Assembly: GCF_016545825.1 (NCBI RefSeq)
Contig: NC_052613.1
Coordinates: 36,901,790-36,965,789 of the forward strand
Direction of reading: 5' to 3'
From: Eucalyptus grandis
Taxonomy: Eukaryota > Streptophyta > Magnoliopsida > Myrtales > Myrtaceae
Length of the DNA stretch: 64,000 nt
A program made the position numbers and the translations under genes. Positions 10,104-20,772 of this stretch are shown here, in pieces (position 1 is the first letter of the stretch; each line of letters starts with the position of its first letter). The notes under the pieces are model-generated. The model was not told where the DNA came from. It ran no database searches and worked only from the letters and a program-made list of their open reading frames with translations.

Positions 10104-11135
10104 CAGAGGAGCTATGCGGCAAAGTGCAAAGTGGAAAGGGGTCGTGCGTTGTCAATGCCAGTACTCTATTTGGCTTCAAATGCCAGTGCAAAGCAGGTTG
10201 GAAGCAGATGCGCCTCGACAATGAAGATGACCTCAAGTTCTATTTGGCTTCAAATGCCAGTGCGAAGCGGGTTGGAAGCAGATGTGCCTCGACAATGAAG
10301 ATGACCTCAAGTTCCGTCTCAGTGTTTACAAGGCTGCAGTAATTGTAACAGTAAATAAAGCGAACACTTTGCCTTAAGTAAGAAATCATTTGACTAGTTC
10401 TCTGCAGTAGAATGGGAAAAAAAGTGTAACTTGCCAATTTTTCGCTCCAATTAAATGGCGAAATACATGGATGATGCGACTTTGAGAAGATAAACAAAAA
10501 ACTAATCCTAGAACATGAAGCTCGAGAGCTTCATCTGCAGACTCTGCACATTACCTCACATAAACATTCAACTTTCAGAGCCATATGGTTGAGATGGTTG
10601 AGATTCATATGAATTGTGTTTTGCTTTTGTGGACATAGGCTTAAGTTGCAAATCTTCCTTTTGTGCAGGTTCTGTTGAGCACTCTTGCATGCCCAGGTCT
10701 CCCCCAGTCCCATCCGTTCCATACAACACATCTGTCTTCGATCGTAAATCATCTTCACCTCCCTCATCCTTTTGGTACATAAGTCGTATTGAAGGAATTT
10801 CTGGGCAGCTTGCTACTGGATATATTGTGGAGGAAGGACATGCACGAAGTCTGCAACTTACCAGCACACTTGCCAGTGCGATGCTGGTTACATGATTCTC
10901 ATGAATGTTAGCATCTTCCCATGCTTCAGTGATGGTAAGATATAAACTCATAGACTTGAGATTGCAATTCATACTAATTCCCAGTTTTTCCACTTATGCG
11001 TACCTTCCTTTTAACATGTCTAGTGTTGGATTCTTTGAAGGCACAATTGGTAACGACTGTGAAAAGCTCGAATAAAAGTTTCCAACTCATCTACCACAGG
11101 ATCAGATAGCGGTAGTTAAGGTGAGATTTTGAAAA
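10104..11135 (+). pseudogene. EGF-like domain protein gene, broken (copy 1)
   Basis: Exon pieces on the plus strand: EELCGKVQSGKGSC and FGFKCQCKAGWKQMRLDNED (first EGF domain, one Cys replaced by Ser). After a caggt acceptor at about 10670 comes EHSCMPRSPPVPSVPYNTSV. A frame change leads to CYWIYCGGRTCTKSATYQHT, CQCDAGYMILMNVSIFPC and a GGTAAGAT donor. A last exon near 11035 reads EGTIGNDCEKLGIKVSNSS (after one further frame change) and ends SGS-stop. This is the layout of the plant EGF-like family often labelled notch/slit-like, a small secreted or membrane protein of unknown role. A 74 bp tandem duplication breaks the first exon. Confidence 0.7.
10166..10313 (+). repeat. 74 bp tandem duplication inside the EGF exon (copy 1)
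   Basis: Two near-identical 74-base units at 10166-10239 and 10240-10313, each starting ctatttggcttcaaatgcca. The length is not a multiple of three, so the duplication shifts the frame. The copies at 37312-37459 and 47884-48031 share it; the copy at 28770 does not. Confidence 0.93.
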
Positions 11136-11369
11136 CGTCTCTCTCTTGATCTTATCTTTTTCCAATGGCCAAAACAAGTTTTCCAAAGAACGGGTTACTT
11201 GCTTCCTAAGGTTTCGATTAAGTCAAAAAAGAGAGGTTCATGTAGTTCAATCTGAAATGGTATCTGTTAACAGTCACATTTACATAGTCACAGCTCCTAC
11301 AACAGCCTTTGACAGTGCATTTGGTGTTGAATGAAGCCAATCCAAGTCATCAACTTCCTTTAAGAACAA

Positions 11370-11957
11370 GAACCGAATTCACAATCTGGATACTCCAACA
11401 TTCATCTCGACTCTGCTTAACCACAATTATTATATCTAACCTGTCAAAAGCAGAGATTTCCACGCATCTTGAATCCACAAAGCAATCACCTTTTAGCGCA
11501 ATAACTTCATAATTACTGGAAAGAAAAAAATAATCCACCTTAACCCACCCTATTTCAAAGTAAACTCGCCTTAGTTCGTAACCCTACTACTGACATGGTT
11601 TAAATGGACCGATTGAGTTATAGTATCGAGACACTTTACCAGATTGTACTTCCAAGAAGTCACGTAACCCTTCTCCGTACCCTGTCCTTGTCGACAAGAG
11701 AGAAGGCTTTGGTGGGAAACACGGAGGGGGCAATGACATTGCACGAGAGCTGAAGGAGCAGCGGCATGATAAAAAAGAGGGAATAGGACGACAGAGTGGA
11801 GAGGCAAAGGAGCATTAGGTGGCGATGGAGGTGCAGACAAGACAACAGGGGGGGGAGGGGAGGAGATAATGATGAAAGAAGAAGGGTGGGTTATTCTTGG
11901 CATTCCCCTAGAGTAGTTACACTCAAAAGCTTCAACTTACTCATCTATCTGCTAAAA
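11370..11957. repeat. NLR-array spacer repeat, B-type copy
   Basis: Closely matches 52690-53270 and more weakly the spacers at 1-470 and 51430-51850 (shared words ggtttaaatggaccgattga and ttaccagattgtacttcca). No gene was recognised. Confidence 0.55.
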
Positions 11958-12062
11958 TTATATGAACTTGTGGGATTTCCCGGATGAGGTCCAATCGCGG
12001 CCGATCTGTTTTGTCCATCGCTTCTCCGGTATCTCACCACATCCTTGGATGGAAACCAACCT
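11958..12062 (-). pseudogene. NLR C-terminal tail remnant
   Basis: On the minus strand the words SIQGCGEIPEKRWTKQIGRDW and, after a frame break, LIREIP-like sequence match the final residues of the local CNLs (GCGILEERC.KGTG.YWPLIREIPQV). Only the last 30 or so codons remain. A LINE remnant abuts it directly. A matching piece lies at 53282-53390. Confidence 0.6.
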
Positions 12063-12660
12063 TGTAGACCTAGCCTCGGGCCATTTCCAATGAGAGTAAC
12101 GAAGTACAGTAGATACTTTGACTTGCAGAGGAAGAGAAGAGTCATAAGTTATTCTCCTTGAGAGATGATTCCGGTGAGATCCCAGCATCGTGTCACAAAT
12201 CATACCAAGAGAGATATTATCTCCATTACCCGCTATATATCCAATGCGGGGTTTCAAAATATTCCTGACTTTTAATAAATTCCTCCAAGCATAAGTAGCA
12301 TCTGGTTTAGAGTCAAGATGATAGCTATAAAGCCAGGCAAAACATAGAGACCACACCTCTACAAAATTCTCCACACACTTTAAAATACAAGCAAGATTTC
12401 ACAAATCCAGTCTTTGAATGCCAAAGCCTCCAAACTGCTTAAGAGGATGGACAGTCCATCTAACTTTTGCTCTCTTTTTAGCATCAGGATCTCCCTTCCA
12501 AAGGAAAGGCTCTACACTTACGCTCAATCATTTCAAAAACTTTCTTGGGCAACAAAAAGAGTTGACACTAACAGTCAACCAGACTATGAATAATAGATTT
12601 GATAAACTAAAGCTTTCTGGCATATAAGCGGCTTTTAACTGTCCAAGCTTTAAATGTTGT
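12063..12660 (-). mobile_element. LINE ORF2 C-terminal remnant (B unit, copy 1)
   Basis: Minus-strand pieces in several frames read PKKVFEMIERKCRAF, then AKVRWTVHPLKQFGG and FGIQRLDL, followed by SLCFAWLYSYHLDSKPDATY, NLLKVRNILKPRIGYI and GNGDNIS. This is the segment after the reverse transcriptase domain in plant L1-type LINEs. A matching copy stands at 53391-54000 beside CNL-4, so the insertion predates the CNL-2/CNL-4 duplication. Confidence 0.7.
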
Positions 12661-12902
12661 TGTAATTTGATGATATTGTGAGAGCCTTATAATCCTTTTT
12701 GGAAAGTCTTTCAGACAATCCACACTCACTAAAAGAAAGAACCAAACAAGAACATAGGGTTGGCTGATTGGTCATGCTGTTTGATTTGATTGCTGCATGT
12801 TACACAAATGCAGTTTTTAAAAAGTTAAGCTGTTAAGAAACCTTCCAAGCAATGCATATATAACGTATAACTTAACGCTCCCCTTGCATAGAATTGATCC
12901 GT

Positions 12903-12920
12903 CACACACACACACACACA
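12903..12920. repeat. (CA)9 microsatellite
   Basis: Nine CA units. The matching place beside CNL-4 (about 54215-54242) has a different, A-rich sequence. Confidence 0.9.
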
Positions 12921-13220
12921 CCCACCAGAATGTGGACGTAATCACATCGATGAGATAACTGGAAAATGATAACAAACAACATAACAGATGATAAGTTTTA
13001 AACCATTGACATGCGCTTTGATACAATGCTAGAAATGAACAAGTAGAATGCCGACAATATGCTAATCCTTCAGAAGAGATTCTTCCTAGATTTTGATTAT
13101 ACCCCATTACCATTGCCTGTGTCTTTCAAACAGTGAAAACAAATCTACTTACCCTTTGAACCTTGCCAACCAGCATCTCCAGAGTCTATGGCTATGCATC
13201 TTTGATTCCAAAGCAGCTTC

Positions 13221-13244
13221 TCCTCCTCCTCCTCCTCCTCCTCC
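13221..13244. repeat. (TCC)8 microsatellite
   Basis: Eight TCC units, matched by eight at 54555-54578 in the CNL-4 unit. On the minus strand it would encode poly-Gly or poly-Arg. The stretch just below it ends TTCAAAG followed by GTAAGT (revcomp of 13148-13165), a good splice donor, so 13150-13430 could be an exon of an unrecognised gene. Confidence 0.85.
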
Positions 13245-13746
13245 TAGACTTAACATAGACCTTTCCATGGGTCCCTGTGCCATGCCGACAAACTTCATCA
13301 ACGGGGGAATTCCAATGTAATCTGCAAGACGAACAAGATTTAGACTCTTGGCGAATGGGCAGTGCAGAAAACTGTTGGAATGGAATGCACAAAAATAAGC
13401 CGAGAAATCCAAATCCAAATGCGACAGATCCATTAAGACAAAAGTGACTATGAGTAGAGGAGTAGTAAATGGCAGAGATCGATTGATACCTTGATTTTTG
13501 AATGGAAATAGTATGTCAGAGGCATAGGAATCTTCGGGAGATGGAGACTTGGGGTGATCTAAGGTGAGGATGACGACCGAGTGGAGAGGCGGAGCCTAGG
13601 GAGGCGATCGAGGTGCAGAGACGACAGAGGGAAAAGCGGAGGTCATTGATGCTATGGAATCCCCTTCTTCAAAAAGAGCCAAGGCTCAGACATTAAAAAT
13701 ACCTAATCTTTTCCGCGTAGAATATTCAGAGTCCGAATCCTTTTTT

Positions 13747-16700
13747 TCAAGTAATTGACTTGTTGGGGTCATCAGTCAATGAAACTTGCGGGATTTCGCG
13801 GATGAGGGGCCAATAGTAGCCGGTCCCTTTCTTGCATCGCTCCTCCAGAATCGGGCAATTCATGATCCGGAGTAGTTCTAGGGAGGGAGGGAAGCCATCC
13901 TGAGGCAACTCCCTTAGCTTCGGGCAATTCCATAAGTTTAAGAACTGGAGAGAGGGAGGGAGACTGCTGGACAGTCTTTCCACTTTCCCCATATCGTTGA
14001 TATAGAGATCGAGTAGAGAGGAAGGGAGCGGAAGCACAAGATCCTCCTCCTCTCCCACTCCTCCTACGCTGCCGTCGATAATCATACGTCGAAGGGAGGT
14101 GAGCGGGGTAAGCCACTCCCTCACCGGCTGCTTCATATTCTCGCATTCAAGTACCCAAAGGCTCTCTAGCTGAGGCGGCAATCCTCCCTTGGGGAAGCGC
14201 GTGATACTCTCACACCCATTAATATCCAGATGTCGAAGACTCGTGAGCCGATGCAACTGATTAGGTAACGATTTTATCTTCGGACAACCGTAAAGCTCAA
14301 ATGTCGAGATTCCGAGAGGAAGAGGAGGGAAGCACTCCAGCTCTAGTGCAGTCAAGTGGTACACACTCAAGGATTTGAGGCCGAAGAGTGTGTTTAGGCC
14401 TTTGGGTAAGCTTCTCAACTTATAGCAACTAACAATTTTAATCTTTTGAATAGATTGAAGATAGGCTAGATTTATTTGCGCGAGCGACTCCACGTTCTGG
14501 CAAAAGCAAATTTCGAGACTCTTGAGGGTTATAGGTAAAAACATGCCCCCGCTGAACAGAGTGGTTGGCAAAGAATTGCAGCTGGAGATCACTAAACTTT
14601 GCAGACAAGACATCTTGTCCCCTCGGGTATTGATGCTGCCTAGTTCATCCGGGTCAACATTTAATCCTCTGGGTAAATGTTGCAACCTATCGTAGCCCTC
14701 GATTTGTAATGATATCATAGATGTCGGTATACCTGTTTCGGGGAAGGACACAAGATTTGGACAGTTTTCGACCAACAAGTGTTTAAGAGAGTTAAGGGAG
14801 TGCATTTTGCTTGGGAGCTTCTCTAATTTGATACAATCACTTAGGTAGATGGCCTCGAGGTTGCTAGGCAAGTCTATATCTCCTTCTTCAACCACAAGAT
14901 ACATGAATTCAGGACACCTGTCAACAACTAACCTCTTCAGACAAACAAGATTTTGGATTACATCTCTGTCTTGCCATAAGTAAGTTAACTTTTCACATCT
15001 TTTGATATATAACTCCTCTAGCTTGACTGGGGAGCTTGTAAACTCATGATTTAAGCAAGTAAGTTCAAAGACATCTTCTATGACAAGAGAGGTTAGAGAT
15101 GTCAAGTTTACCAAACTCTTTAGCACTCTCTCATTACAACTTATGAATTTTAATTCTTTGAGAGATGGAAGGCTAATGACGGAGGGCGATGCATCCATAT
15201 GCGGACAAGACTTGATTTCGAGCTTTGTGAGGGAGCCTAGTTGACTAGGCAATTTTCCTATCAACACAGGACAATCTTGAATGAGGAGATGCTCAAGACG
15301 AGGGAACAAAACTCCTACTTCTTCAATCCCAACGCAATGAGACCAGTCTTCCCATAATGGCATGTCCTTGAATTCCAAAGTAATTAAGGATGGAAAAGAA
15401 CTATCATCATTTCCATAAAATTCAGACCCTATCGTGCATATAGCATTTAGACCTTCAATATACATTTCTTTAAGCGAAGATAGCTGCCCAAGTGATGGCA
15501 ACGTTTTGGCCTTGCAACATCCATGTAAACGTAAATGCACAATGTTAAGATGTGGGGGACTTTCTAACCATGACGGGAATTTTAGGCCACCATAGTAGGA
15601 TATCACGAGATTTTCAAGGTTTTGGTGAGGGTGAAGAAAGTCAAGGATCTCTGCTTCAAGGTCTTCATTCCGAGAAATTTCAAAATCTGGACTCCACTGC
15701 ATGGTTAACCGACATATTCCCTCCTTCGTGATTAAATCGATCTCCTTAGCATCTCCAACTTCTTGAACCTTATGCAAATTAGAGATGCACAACTCCCCTT
15801 TGAGGTCTTTCAAGTTTTTTAACTCCTTCAACCTTAACCCATTTTTTGTTCCCACTACGAATTTGGACAGCATCTCAAGACCCACCAAATTACCTATATA
15901 CATTGGCATCGCTCTTAAGTTTGGAGTATCGGTAACGTCGAGAAATTTTAGATTGATCAATTTCTCCATACCTTTCGGTAATTCAGTAAGGTATTCACAG
16001 GCCCGCAACATCAAAGCCTCTAGGTTATATAATGCAACAATCGACTTTGGAAGCATTTCGATATTAGTATACGACAGATTAAGGTGCCTTAGGTGCCTCA
16101 GTTTGCCAAGGCAATCTGGTACCTCTCTTATTCGATAATGACTCAATGAAAGCACCCTTAAGTACTTTACTATCGACAACAAGTCACATAGCACTTTCTG
16201 GGACAAGCAAAACCAACCATAGGGCTTTCGTAATGATATGAAGCTCCTAAGTCCTTTCATTCGATGATATATCTCGAGTCTTTTCGGCACAATGCGATCG
16301 CTGGGAATGAATGAGGCATGACGAGCAAAAGATGCATTACTTTGATTACCCTCAAACTCAAACTCCTCTGGGCTAAAATAAGTTGCACCAGCAACTAGCT
16401 TTGCAAGGTCATTCACAAGATCATGCATCAAGAATTGTGATCCGTTTATACTCGACTTTTGAAATAATGATCTAGATACTAGCTCATTAAAATAATTCAA
16501 ACCTGTATTCCAAAGGTTCTTTGCTTCTTTTACCTCCAACAAGCCCTCTGCAATCCACCAATGGATCAAGTTGTCCTGTTCAATTTCGTAGTCCTTTGGA
16601 AATATAGCACAGTAAGCAAAACATCTCCTCAGATTGGAAGGTAGATGAAGATAACTAAGTTTCAAAGCCGGAAGGATCTCATTTCTTAGGTCCCAAATTT

Positions 16701-17910
16701 TGCTATTCAATATAGCTTTCCATTCTTGGGGATTGACTTTATGGCGTAGCAGCCCGGCCAATGTTTTTACTGCTAATGGCAACCCTTTGCATTTTTCCGC
16801 TATTTTATGGCCTAATACTTTAAGATCTGGATGATGATCGAAATTTCCTACTCCGAAAGCATGAAATGCCAACAGAGTCATACAAGCATCTTGTGACAAC
16901 TCTTTGAGATAATATGGTGGAGCACTGGCTAATGAAGCAACGCTCTTGTTACGAGTGGTGAGGATGATCCTGCTTTCCTTCGCTCCCGATTGAAAAGGCT
17001 TCAATAGAGTAGTCCAATTTCCATAATTCTCATTCCAAACATCGTCTAAAACGACAAGAAACTTCTTCCCCGCAAGGTGTTCCTTGAGCTTATCTTGAAG
17101 CCAATTGAAGTCCTTACCTTCACAGGACAAATGACCGTTGGTTATCCCTAGGATACTCTTTGTGATAGCAAGCACGTTGTAATCTTCGGAAACGCAAGCC
17201 CATGCTTTCACATCGAAATAGTCAGTGACTCTCGCATCATTGTAAACTTGTTGAGTCAAAGCCGTCTTCCCCACACCCCCCATCCCTACGATGGGTATCA
17301 CTTTTAGATTTGCACATGTTCTATCGTCTTCATCTTTGGTCAATAATTCAAGGATCTCGCTTATTTCATCCTTCCGACTAACAAAACCAGGCTCGGGCAA
17401 ATATGTGGTGGGAAGCGGCTTATCTTGTCGACGGTATGCTGATCGATTCCCATTATTCTCTCCAAAGTTAAAAGTATCTTTCCGAGTGATGATATCTTGT
17501 AGTTTGTTATCCATCTCTTTGATTGTGGATCTCATTTTACGGTCAAACATAAATGCTCTCGGGCTCAATTTGAAGCAACAACTCGGAAGAAGGGAGCGCA
17601 CCTTGCTGTTGCCGAGTTGTGCCTTGCAATTATTTTCCGCAGACTTTGTGGCGAACTCATCAAGCAAGTCTTCGATGTCATAGGCCAAGTTCCCGAGATC
17701 TTTGAGCCACGACTCCACCCCAGGAGTGCTGGTCAGTTGTCTCTCCTCTGCATCATCCAGCACTTGATTGATGCTATTCAGCATCTTCTCCCATTTCTTC
17801 AGCAGGTTATCAATCCCCTCACGGCGTGCAAAGTCGAGCAGCTCGGGAGAGGCCAACCTCTGGAACAGCACAGGAAGAAGGGCGCCAAGAAAGAGCTCCG
17901 CGATGGGCAT
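13747..17910 (-). CDS. CNL-2: intact CC-NB-ARC-LRR disease resistance protein (RPP13-like protein 1 class)
   Basis: A single uninterrupted exon of about 1387 codons. The start is ATG at 17910 (MPIAELFLGALL); the frame is open 12 codons further up, but only from a TTG. Domains by residue: coiled coil about 1-150 with EDVID-like AYDIEDLLDEF (77-87); P-loop GMGGVGKT 209-216; RNBS-A VKAWACVSED 234-243; kinase-2 FLVVLDDVW 284-292, whose final Trp marks a CNL; RNBS-B ILTTRN; GLPLA 376-380; RNBS-D CFAYCAIFPKDYEI 430-443; MHD 495-497. From about 560 to the end come some 30 irregular LRRs (repeating LxxLxIxxCxxLxxLP). The protein ends near NKSIT. Family role: intracellular receptor that exchanges ADP for ATP on sensing a pathogen effector and triggers immunity. 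All key residues are present, so it is probably functional; its ligand cannot be told. CNL-4 is its closest sister. Confidence 0.96.
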   Translation of the reverse strand: MPIAELFLGALLPVLFQRLASPELLDFARREGIDNLLKKWEKMLNSINQVLDDAEERQLTSTPGVESWLKDLGNLAYDIEDLLDEFATKSAENNCKAQLGNSKVRSLLPSCCFKLSPRAFMFDRKMRSTIKEMDNKLQDIITRKDTFNFGENNGNRSAYRRQDKPLPTTYLPEPGFVSRKDEISEILELLTKDEDDRTCANLKVIPIVGMGGVGKTALTQQVYNDARVTDYFDVKAWACVSEDYNVLAITKSILGITNGHLSCEGKDFNWLQDKLKEHLAGKKFLVVLDDVWNENYGNWTTLLKPFQSGAKESRIILTTRNKSVASLASAPPYYLKELSQDACMTLLAFHAFGVGNFDHHPDLKVLGHKIAEKCKGLPLAVKTLAGLLRHKVNPQEWKAILNSKIWDLRNEILPALKLSYLHLPSNLRRCFAYCAIFPKDYEIEQDNLIHWWIAEGLLEVKEAKNLWNTGLNYFNELVSRSLFQKSSINGSQFLMHDLVNDLAKLVAGATYFSPEEFEFEGNQSNASFARHASFIPSDRIVPKRLEIYHRMKGLRSFISLRKPYGWFCLSQKVLCDLLSIVKYLRVLSLSHYRIREVPDCLGKLRHLRHLNLSYTNIEMLPKSIVALYNLEALMLRACEYLTELPKGMEKLINLKFLDVTDTPNLRAMPMYIGNLVGLEMLSKFVVGTKNGLRLKELKNLKDLKGELCISNLHKVQEVGDAKEIDLITKEGICRLTMQWSPDFEISRNEDLEAEILDFLHPHQNLENLVISYYGGLKFPSWLESPPHLNIVHLRLHGCCKAKTLPSLGQLSSLKEMYIEGLNAICTIGSEFYGNDDSSFPSLITLEFKDMPLWEDWSHCVGIEEVGVLFPRLEHLLIQDCPVLIGKLPSQLGSLTKLEIKSCPHMDASPSVISLPSLKELKFISCNERVLKSLVNLTSLTSLVIEDVFELTCLNHEFTSSPVKLEELYIKRCEKLTYLWQDRDVIQNLVCLKRLVVDRCPEFMYLVVEEGDIDLPSNLEAIYLSDCIKLEKLPSKMHSLNSLKHLLVENCPNLVSFPETGIPTSMISLQIEGYDRLQHLPRGLNVDPDELGSINTRGDKMSCLQSLVISSCNSLPTTLFSGGMFLPITLKSLEICFCQNVESLAQINLAYLQSIQKIKIVSCYKLRSLPKGLNTLFGLKSLSVYHLTALELECFPPLPLGISTFELYGCPKIKSLPNQLHRLTSLRHLDINGCESITRFPKGGLPPQLESLWVLECENMKQPVREWLTPLTSLRRMIIDGSVGGVGEEEDLVLPLPSSLLDLYINDMGKVERLSSSLPPSLQFLNLWNCPKLRELPQDGFPPSLELLRIMNCPILEERCKKGTGYYWPLIREIPQVSLTDDPNKSIT

Positions 17911-18440
17911 GATGGCTTGATCCGGGAGCGGCGGAGGATTAAACAAGAGTGCCTGAATAGTTTGAAAGGAAGTGTTTTGAGTGGAGAGGAAACAAAAGTC
18001 CTTACGTCCGGGACAATAGCACCAGCTGATGGGTGTGAATAAAAGACTTTTTAAGCATTAAGTACTCTAGTCAGATTCGAGGTGGCCTTTGCCTTGGTGG
18101 ACATCTCTTTCGTCCAGTTACGCTGAAAAATGGACGTTGAGGCCAGAGTCCGGGTAATGCGACATTCGTTGATTCTACCCGAGGTAAAATGTCCTATTGA
18201 AAGGCAGATAGAATTTCAGCTTTTTATCAAGTGGGCTGCCTTCGGCGTGTAGATGGAAAGATTCCTCCCGCAATTCTAGTGCATATTGGCCCAAATTGTG
18301 GGTCCCCTTCCTCACCGTCTCCATCTTCACCGAGCCTGCGCGCTTCACCCGCTGTTCACCTCTCTTCTGTTTTCTTATTTCCTTCTCCTAATAATGGCAG
18401 ACAAGGCGCCCATTTCTTTTTCTTTTTTCTTCTTAAATGT
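17911..18440. promoter_or_regulatory. CNL-2 5' flank
   Basis: Conserved with the flanks of the other three CNLs, including the tgggtgtgaataaaagac block about 120 bases before the ATG (18031-18048). It shares a longer block with CNL-4 (gaggccagagtccgggtaatg-like words, 18137-18160) that the A-type copies lack. A leader and promoter are expected here; no core element was assigned. Confidence 0.4.
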
Positions 18441-18749
18441 TTTAAACTCGCGCTAGCTACACTGAATTTGCGATCAACAAAACTGTCGGTGGAGCCAAAA
18501 GGAAAAAGAAAGGCTTTAACTTTGCAGTCGTCATTTGCGCTGCTAAAGTTGAGCCTCTTTGGAATTGCCAGTGACGAGCTGGAACGTCACGAAATGCCCG
18601 TCGTTGATGGAAGAAGCGGCTTGAGAAAATCCAATCAAAACCCATGGAGAGAGGAGAACATAGATCTTCCCTTTTTCCCATCCTTCTCGCCGGCAGCCTC
18701 GCAAACCGACCTGGAGGTCCTAAACATCCTGAACCAAAGAGATGAGTAA
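18441..18749 (+). other. Conserved exon-like segment divergent from CNL-2
   Basis: The best-preserved of four copies. The plus strand is open through IASDELERHEMPVVDGRSGL, LRKSNQNPWREENIDLPFF, PSFSPAASQTDLEVLNILNQ and stops after RDE. The other copies have a stop after NPWR. The protein is not recognised. The fixed position, head-to-head with each NLR, is the main reason to list it. Confidence 0.4.
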
Positions 18750-18924
18750 TTGTACTCATATCGACGGTTAAATTTCAATCAAAATAACCACCACTTTTTT
18801 TTTTTTTAAGAAAATACTTTTAGGGTGCTTATTAATCAATTAATAAAATTATATAACTTTTCACATAACATATATGACAATTTTTTAGAGTGGATACGTC
18901 ATTATTAACGAAAGTGATCATATA

Positions 18925-19389
18925 AGTGCGAATGGTAACGTTTATGTTCTTTTTGTTAGGGAACATAAACAAAAAAAGTGTTTACATTAAACGATTTTGA
19001 ACAAAAAGAACGCGTTTGGTAACGTTTGTTTCGGGAATAAAAATGAATAGAAACACGTTTGGTAAATTTTATTCTTTTTTATTTCTTTTAATTTTTAAAC
19101 ATTTTTATTTTATTTTTCATTTTTTCCTTTCTTTTTATTTTTCTTTTTTTTTCTGGCAGCCTCGCCGTGGTTGGGCGAGAAGAGAAGAGAGAGAAGACAA
19201 AAACGTTTTTCATTTTTGTTTCTGGAACAAGAAACAACAATTTGTTGTTTCTTTTTTTTTGTTCTTATTTTGTTAAAAAAAAAAAAAAAAAAAACGCAAC
19301 CAAACACGTTTACATTTTTTCGTTCTCTAAAACAAAATCAAATCAAAGTGTTCCAGAAACGTTTCTTTGGAACGTTTCCATGCACGCCC
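18925..19389. mobile_element. PIF/Harbinger (Tourist)-like element, short copy
   Basis: The right end (cgtttccatgcacgccc) is the reverse complement of the left terminus of the element in CNL-3 (GGGCGTGCATGGAAAC). The left end (agtgcgaatggtaacg) resembles the other terminus of that element. The internal words (aaacacgtttggta, gttctttttgttaggaac-like, a short cagcctcgccgtgg core) are shared too. Possible ATA flanks lie at 18922-18924 and 19390-19392. It is non-autonomous: the open frames inside are poly-A/T artefacts. Confidence 0.65.
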
Positions 19390-20509
19390 ATATATGGACC
19401 TAATAATTGCTCTCGCTTTCAAAATGAATATAATGTGAGCCATGAAGGTGCATGGGACTAATTGAAGTTTACACATCGACATATACATCTTGTGTCTTAA
19501 AATTTATTGCTTTATTGTAGAAAAAACTTGCAAAATGGATAAATATGCTGTCAATTTTATAATGACTGGCCAATAGTAGACTAGACAAAGGAATCGGTCA
19601 ATACAAAAGACTACATATAAGTCAAACTAAGAATAAACATGTCGGTATTTTATCTTCATTTTTGTTGCAAAAACAAATGGTCGAACAATAATAAACCAGA
19701 AAACAAAAAAGTAAATGGGATATAGAATATATTTGATTCAGTTAGTATGATCTAATCCACGGGGAGCGCAGTATCATATTGTCGCACGTGCCATATAAGA
19801 TTGCCAATAATAACTGGACCAACACATTAACAATTGTAGGAGAAAATTGATTGAGATGATTAGATTGAAAACTTACGGAAAGATTTAGAACAGTAATAGC
19901 AAAATTGATAAATTTATGATTACATTAAAATTCACACAATAAACACTTTTAAAATTGAATTGATAATTGTTCTATTTGAAATCAAAGTGGAGTAGATACA
20001 ATAATTATGACTGCGACATCATTCTTATCCCAAATTTTTTGGATGAGCGGTTGCAAATTCAAGATCATATTGGTCTTCACGCGTCTCATATGTCAATTCG
20101 TTGTCTTAAATGTCCGCGGTCCTCTACAGGTCCTAGGACAATAATGTCTACCGCTTCTTTTGCTTTTTCTTCCAAAGTAACATTAACATCTTCGAGGAGA
20201 AACGTGATGTGTTGTGTTTCACATTAGGATGATCTTGGTCTTTTCATGACTTGCCTGTCCATCCTTTGTTTTTGTTGAGGAAATTTTCCAAATTGATTTT
20301 GAAGATTGACAAAACATTTTCATAAGTGTTCAATGATTAAAGAATTTTCAAGTAATATTCTTTTATTCGGACATGAAGTAACAAAAGTCTATATAATAAA
20401 GTCCACCGTCCCTTGCAAGTCCTTAGAGGACAATAATTGTCTCATTTTCCCTTTTCTTTTTCAAAAGTGACACTACAACCACGACTTGTCTTTTGAAGAA
20501 ATTACCTTT
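19390..20509. other. AT-rich intergenic DNA
   Basis: No coding region, RNA gene or repeat that I can name. The frames present are short and without protein-like composition. Confidence 0.5.
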
Positions 20510-20772
20510 AGGGTGCTTATTAATCAATTGGTAAGATTTGACTGTTGTTGTCTCCTTCATTTCTTGCCCAGCAAAATGCTGAAAGAGAGTAAGAATAATG
20601 ATGATGACGACGATGAAACAATCATGCAAGTACAATTTGGTATTTAACATCCTTTTAGTCACAAGCCCGCAAGTGTTAAACTAGTACAACTACATGAAAA
20701 GTACGCTTAAGATGTAGCCACAACTGCACGAGTGATTATTGCATAAATTAAATTTACTAGATCAAGATAATT

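Larger units (their letters stand above)
12661..13746. other. 3' flank of CNL-2, no recognised gene
   Basis: Matches 54001-55120 beside CNL-4 over its whole length. Apart from the microsatellites and the possible exon near 13150-13430 I see nothing coding. Confidence 0.45.

Noticed and set aside
13149..13433. A frame with a poly-Gly run on the minus strand
   Set aside because: The run is the translation of a TCC microsatellite. A splice donor next to it leaves a possible exon, but I could not support a gene.
17911..17946. Upstream start for CNL-2 at 17946
   Set aside because: The codon there is TTG. The first ATG in frame, at 17908-17910, begins with the conserved MPIAELF and matches the starts of the other three copies.
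19110..19461. Short frames full of Lys and Phe near 19.1-19.4 kb
   Set aside because: They are poly-A/poly-T tracts inside a Tourist-like element.
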